In this document: piece after piece, positions 61,580-64,000 of the stretch
Layout: each line of letters begins with the position of its first letter
Position numbering within the stretch: position 1 is the first letter of the stretch
Assembly: GCF_008933115.1 (NCBI RefSeq)
Contig: NZ_WBVO01000004.1
Location: 124,001 to 188,000 of the forward strand
Source: Phaeocystidibacter luteus
Lineage (GTDB): Bacteria; Bacteroidota; Bacteroidia; Flavobacteriales; Schleiferiaceae
DNA length: 64,000 nt
Reading direction: 5' to 3'
Program-made: the position numbers and the translations under genes
The notes under the pieces: generated by a model
The model's input: only the letters and a program-made list of their open reading frames with translations
What the model was told of the DNA's origin: nothing
Database searches by the model: none

Positions 61580-61960
61580 GGGCAGCAAGCTGCAAGGTGC
61601 TGTGCACAAGACAGCGAAGCTGTAAGATGCTTTGCATAAGTCAGCCATTCGGCTGAAAGGCACTTTGTGCAAGACAGCAGGGCTGTAAGGATCTTGCCTG
61701 CGGCAGATCAAGGCACTTCGTGCAAGACAGCGGAGCTGTAAGGATCTTGCCTGCGGCAGATCAAGGCACTTCGTGCAAGACAGCGGAGCTGTAAGGATCT
61801 TGCCTGCGGCAGATCAAGGCACTTCGTGCAAGACAGCGGAGCTGTAAGATGCTTTGCATAAGTCAGCCATTCGGCTGAAAGGCACTTCGTGCAAGACAGC
61901 AGGGCTGTAAGATGCTTCGCATAAGTCGGCCATCGGGCTTAAAGACAGCCAAGCCATAAA
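61580..61960 (+). repeat. AAG-linked mini-hairpin array, locus III left half
   Basis: It begins with GCAGC-AA-GCTGC and GTGC-TGT-GCAC. Then come AAG-linked hairpins of types ACAGC-NNN-GCTGT, ATGC-TTT-GCAT, TCAGCC-ATTC-GGCTGA and GCAC-TTC-GTGC, plus a 20-nt hairpin with GATC arms. A three-hairpin 53-bp unit repeats exactly three times (61687, 61740, 61793). A 63-bp four-hairpin block occurs on both sides of it (about 61626 and 61849). The start is 36 bp upstream of the lipoprotein ATG. Confidence 0.9.
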
Positions 61961-61982
61961 GCTTTTGCCTGCGGTAGAACAT

Positions 61983-62765
61983 ACGCACAGCGTCTAACGA
62001 ATGAAATGAGTCTTGCAGCTCTGCTGCCTTGCGACCGCAGGGCGCCCTTCCGACGATAGGAGGACTTACGCGCAGCGTCTTACGAATGAAATGAGTCTTG
62101 CAGCTTTGGTGCCTTGCGACCGCAGGGCGCCTTTCCGACGATAGGAGGACTTACGCGCAGCGTTTTACGATTGAAATGAGTCTTGCAGCTCTGCTGCCTT
62201 GCGACCGCAGGGCGCCTTTCCGACGATAGGAGGACTTACGCGCAGCGCCTTACGAATGAAATGAGTCTTGCAGCTGTGCTGCCTTGCAACCGAAGGGCGC
62301 CTTTCCGACGACAGGAGGACTTGCGCATAGCGCCTTACGAATGAAATGAGTCTTGCAGCTTTGCTGCCTTGCAACCGAAGGGCGCCTTTCCGACGATAGG
62401 AGGACTTACGCGTAGCGTTTTACGAATGAAATGAGTCTTACAGCTTTGCTGCCTTGCGACCGCAGGGCGCCTTTCCGACTATAGGAGGACTTACGCGCAG
62501 CGTTTTACGAATGAAATGAGTCTTACAGCTTTGGTGCCTTGCGACCGCAGGGCGCCTTTCCGACTATAGGAGGACTTACGCGCAGCGTTTTACGAATGAA
62601 ATGAGTCTTGCAGCTTTGCTGCCTTGCGACCGCAGGGCGCCTTTCCGACGATAGGAGGACTTACGCACAGCGTCTTACGAATGAAATGAGTCTTGCAGCT
62701 CTGCTGCCATGCGACCGCAGGACGCCTTTCCGCCAATAGGCGGACTTATTCGCCGCCAGGCGAAT
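61983..62765 (+). repeat. CTT-linked mini-hairpin array, locus III right half: nine exact 85-bp units
   Basis: Nine tandem units of exactly 85 bp start at 61983, 62068, 62153, 62238, 62323, 62408, 62493, 62578 and 62663. Each unit has five hairpins with CTT (or near-CTT) linkers: ACGC-GCA-GCGT; ACGAAT-GAA-ATGAGT with tandem G.A mismatches; GCAGC-TTT-GCTGC; GCGACC-GCA-GGGCGC; TCCGAC-GATA-GGAGGA. A last hairpin, ATTCGCC-GCCA-GGCGAAT (62748-62765), closes the array at the stop codon of the MBL gene. Not a single indel occurs over 765 bp. Confidence 0.93.
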
Positions 62766-63805
62766 CAATACTCCTCCCACCACCTCTCCGTCGGAATATC
62801 CTTTATAGAAAACAGTTCACCTATTGCCGGTGTGCCAACGATTAATGATAGTGGGTCCGAATGCTCGATGATTTCCTCCATGGGTTGGAACCAAGTGTGG
62901 GCATAACTGAGTTTGAAGCCTGCCCAGTGAACAGGTATTGCCGTTGTGGTGCCTACGTCCATTGCAGCTTGCACGGACTCTTCGGGGAACATGTGAATCA
63001 AGTGCCAGTCGGGTGAATATTGTCCGCATTCCATAAACGAGAGGTTGAAGGGACCGAGCTTCTCACCAATTTTTTTGAAGTGCTTCCCATAACCGCCATC
63101 ACCGCTGAACCACACTTTGAATTTTGGCCCAACAAACGCCCAGCCGCCCCAAAGCGACTTTGCACGGTCTTTTAACCCTCGTCCAGAAAAATGTCGGGTA
63201 GGCGTAAATGTGATTTGTATTCCGTTGAAAGTGGTAAAATCCCACCAGTCAAATTCGGTGATGTTCTCCTCCGCAATTCCCCAGCGCAGCAAGTGACGCT
63301 TAACACCAAGCGCCACGTAAAAGGCCTTGACCTTCCCCCTTAGTTTCAGAATGCTAGCCATGTCGAGGTGGTCGTAATGATCGTGAGTAATCAGCACCAA
63401 ATCAATGTCTGGAAAATCATCGATGAGGTCTAATGTGTTCTTGGAGAACCGCTTAACCCCTCCTGGAGCTATAGGAGCTGCATTCGGGCCAAGCATAGGG
63501 TCAATCATCATCGTTTTTCCTCGCCACCGCATCAACAAAACCGAATGTCCGTACCATATGAATTTCGGATCGTCAGAATCCGACAGGAATTCGGCTTTGT
63601 CAAAGGGGATAACAGAAATGGGCTTTTCTGGAGCAGAAGGCTTAGAGCCCTTTATTTGCTTGGCTATCATGCCCGGCAATTGCGACATGCTAATCGACAT
63701 CGTCGTAGGCTCCAAATTTCTAAACGCGCCATTTTTCCAGTTAGGCGAAGCCTCATACCGGGCTAGCTCTTCTGCTGATATTTTTCCTCCGAATTGTTTT
63801 GTCAT
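62765..63805 (-). CDS. MBL-fold metal-dependent hydrolase (NAPE-PLD/UlaG-like)
   Basis: 346 residues from the ATG before TKQFGGKISAEELARYEASP. The upstream frame enters the next array and is rejected. The beta-lactamase-fold motif THDHYDHLD (HxHxDH) is present. Later metal ligands are in YSPDWHLIHMFPEE-type and ATAIPVHWAGFKL-like positions. The N-terminal PNWKNGAFRNLEPT is shared with NAPE-PLD-like lactonase/phosphodiesterase relatives. The substrate is unknown. It is flanked on both sides by related hairpin arrays. Confidence 0.88.
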   Translation of the reverse strand: MTKQFGGKISAEELARYEASPNWKNGAFRNLEPTTMSISMSQLPGMIAKQIKGSKPSAPEKPISVIPFDKAEFLSDSDDPKFIWYGHSVLLMRWRGKTMMIDPMLGPNAAPIAPGGVKRFSKNTLDLIDDFPDIDLVLITHDHYDHLDMASILKLRGKVKAFYVALGVKRHLLRWGIAEENITEFDWWDFTTFNGIQITFTPTRHFSGRGLKDRAKSLWGGWAFVGPKFKVWFSGDGGYGKHFKKIGEKLGPFNLSFMECGQYSPDWHLIHMFPEESVQAAMDVGTTTAIPVHWAGFKLSYAHTWFQPMEEIIEHSDPLSLIVGTPAIGELFSIKDIPTERWWEEY

Positions 63806-63842
63806 GGTGAGGTGGGGGTGTGGGAAGGAAAGGTAAGACAAA

Positions 63843-64000
63843 ATGCAGCGAAGCTGCAAGGTGCTTCGCACAAGTCAGCTTACAGCTGAAAGGCACTTTG
63901 TGCAAGACAGCGGGGCTGTAAGGATCTTGCCTGCGGCAGATCAAGGCACTTCGTGCAAGACAGCAGAGCTGTAAGATGCTTCGCATAAGTCGGCCATCGG
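63843..64000 (+). repeat. AAG-linked mini-hairpin array, locus IV left half (continues past window)
   Basis: It opens with GCAGC-GAA-GCTGC and GTGC-TTC-GCAC, then TCAGC-TTACA-GCTGA, GCAC-TTT-GTGC, ACAGC-GGG-GCTGT, the 20-nt GATC-arm hairpin, GCAC-TTC-GTGC, ACAGC-AGA-GCTGT and ATGC-TTC-GCAT. This is the same unit order as locus III left. It starts 37 bp upstream of the MBL start codon and is cut by the window edge, so any CTT half is not visible. Confidence 0.88.

Noticed and set aside
62165-62374. ORFs inside arrays (also at 61472-61711, 63753-63986, 4980-5351 and 5984-6343)
   Set aside because: They are open only because the repeat units lack stops in that frame. They have no start context, no family match and would encode recurring unit translations.
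61983-62765. CRISPR array
   Set aside because: The 85-bp copies are contiguous, every part is repeated, there are no unique spacers and no cas genes in the window.

Overview
The window reads as a chromosomal segment of a free-living, probably marine Bacteroidota bacterium of the Flavobacteriales. The support is gldD and gldE in the ssb-gldE-gldD order, two large secreted proteins ending in gliding-motility/type IX secretion (type B) C-terminal domains, a Bacteroidota-type 29-residue basic ribosome-associated protein, -7 promoter boxes of the TAnnTTTG type, weak Shine-Dalgarno signals, and a mevalonate branch with class II HMG-CoA reductase beside a GYDIA-type GHMP kinase. Family-level placement is not certain. 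No rRNA, tRNA, CRISPR, insertion sequence or prophage gene was found.

Layout. 0-6 kb: start of an acyltransferase, hemN, an O-methyltransferase, an M16 peptidase, and a small four-helix-bundle (S23/23S-IVP-like) gene between two hairpin arrays. 6-14 kb: a minus-strand run rplU-rpmA, serS, lipoprotein, TPR protein, DUF4286, CoA-transferase and S9 peptidase. 14-18 kb: a secreted M16 pair, active plus inactive. 18-24 kb: EamA transporter, heme A synthase, then mutY-ssb-gldE-gldD-DUF2007. 23.7-27.9 kb: HU, TPR protein, the 29-residue protein, RNase G and recX between two outer-membrane paralogs. 28.9-37.3 kb: threonine aldolase, prfB, a giant T9SS protein, arsC-like reductase, fumC. 37.8-44 kb: DUF389 protein, GDP-mannose pyrophosphorylase, adk-obg, PAP2 phosphatase, TonB-like protein. 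44-46.7 kb: LysR regulator divergent from a small unknown protein plus an SbtA-type bicarbonate permease, then crcB. 46.7-51.2 kb: T9SS protein and mevalonate genes. 51.4-61.5 kb: mostly envelope and secreted proteins of unknown role. 61.6-64 kb: large hairpin arrays around an MBL-fold hydrolase.

The most unusual content is a family of arrays made of very short hairpins (11-20 nt, usually 3-4 nt loops) joined by an almost invariant AAG triplet (CTT on the other strand). They lie at about 5.05-5.30, 5.82-6.07, 18.68-18.89, 61.58-62.77 and 63.84-64.0 kb. Higher-order tandem copies are exact: 2 x 117 bp, 3 x 53 bp and 9 x 85 bp. Differences between copies fall mostly in loops or as compensatory pair changes. 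On the CTT strand the loops are predominantly GNA or GNNA and several stems keep tandem G.A mismatches. Wherever both halves are visible, the plus strand runs AAG half then CTT half. At the first locus the four-helix-bundle gene lies exactly between the halves. I cannot assign a known repeat class; it is the best candidate here for an undescribed system.
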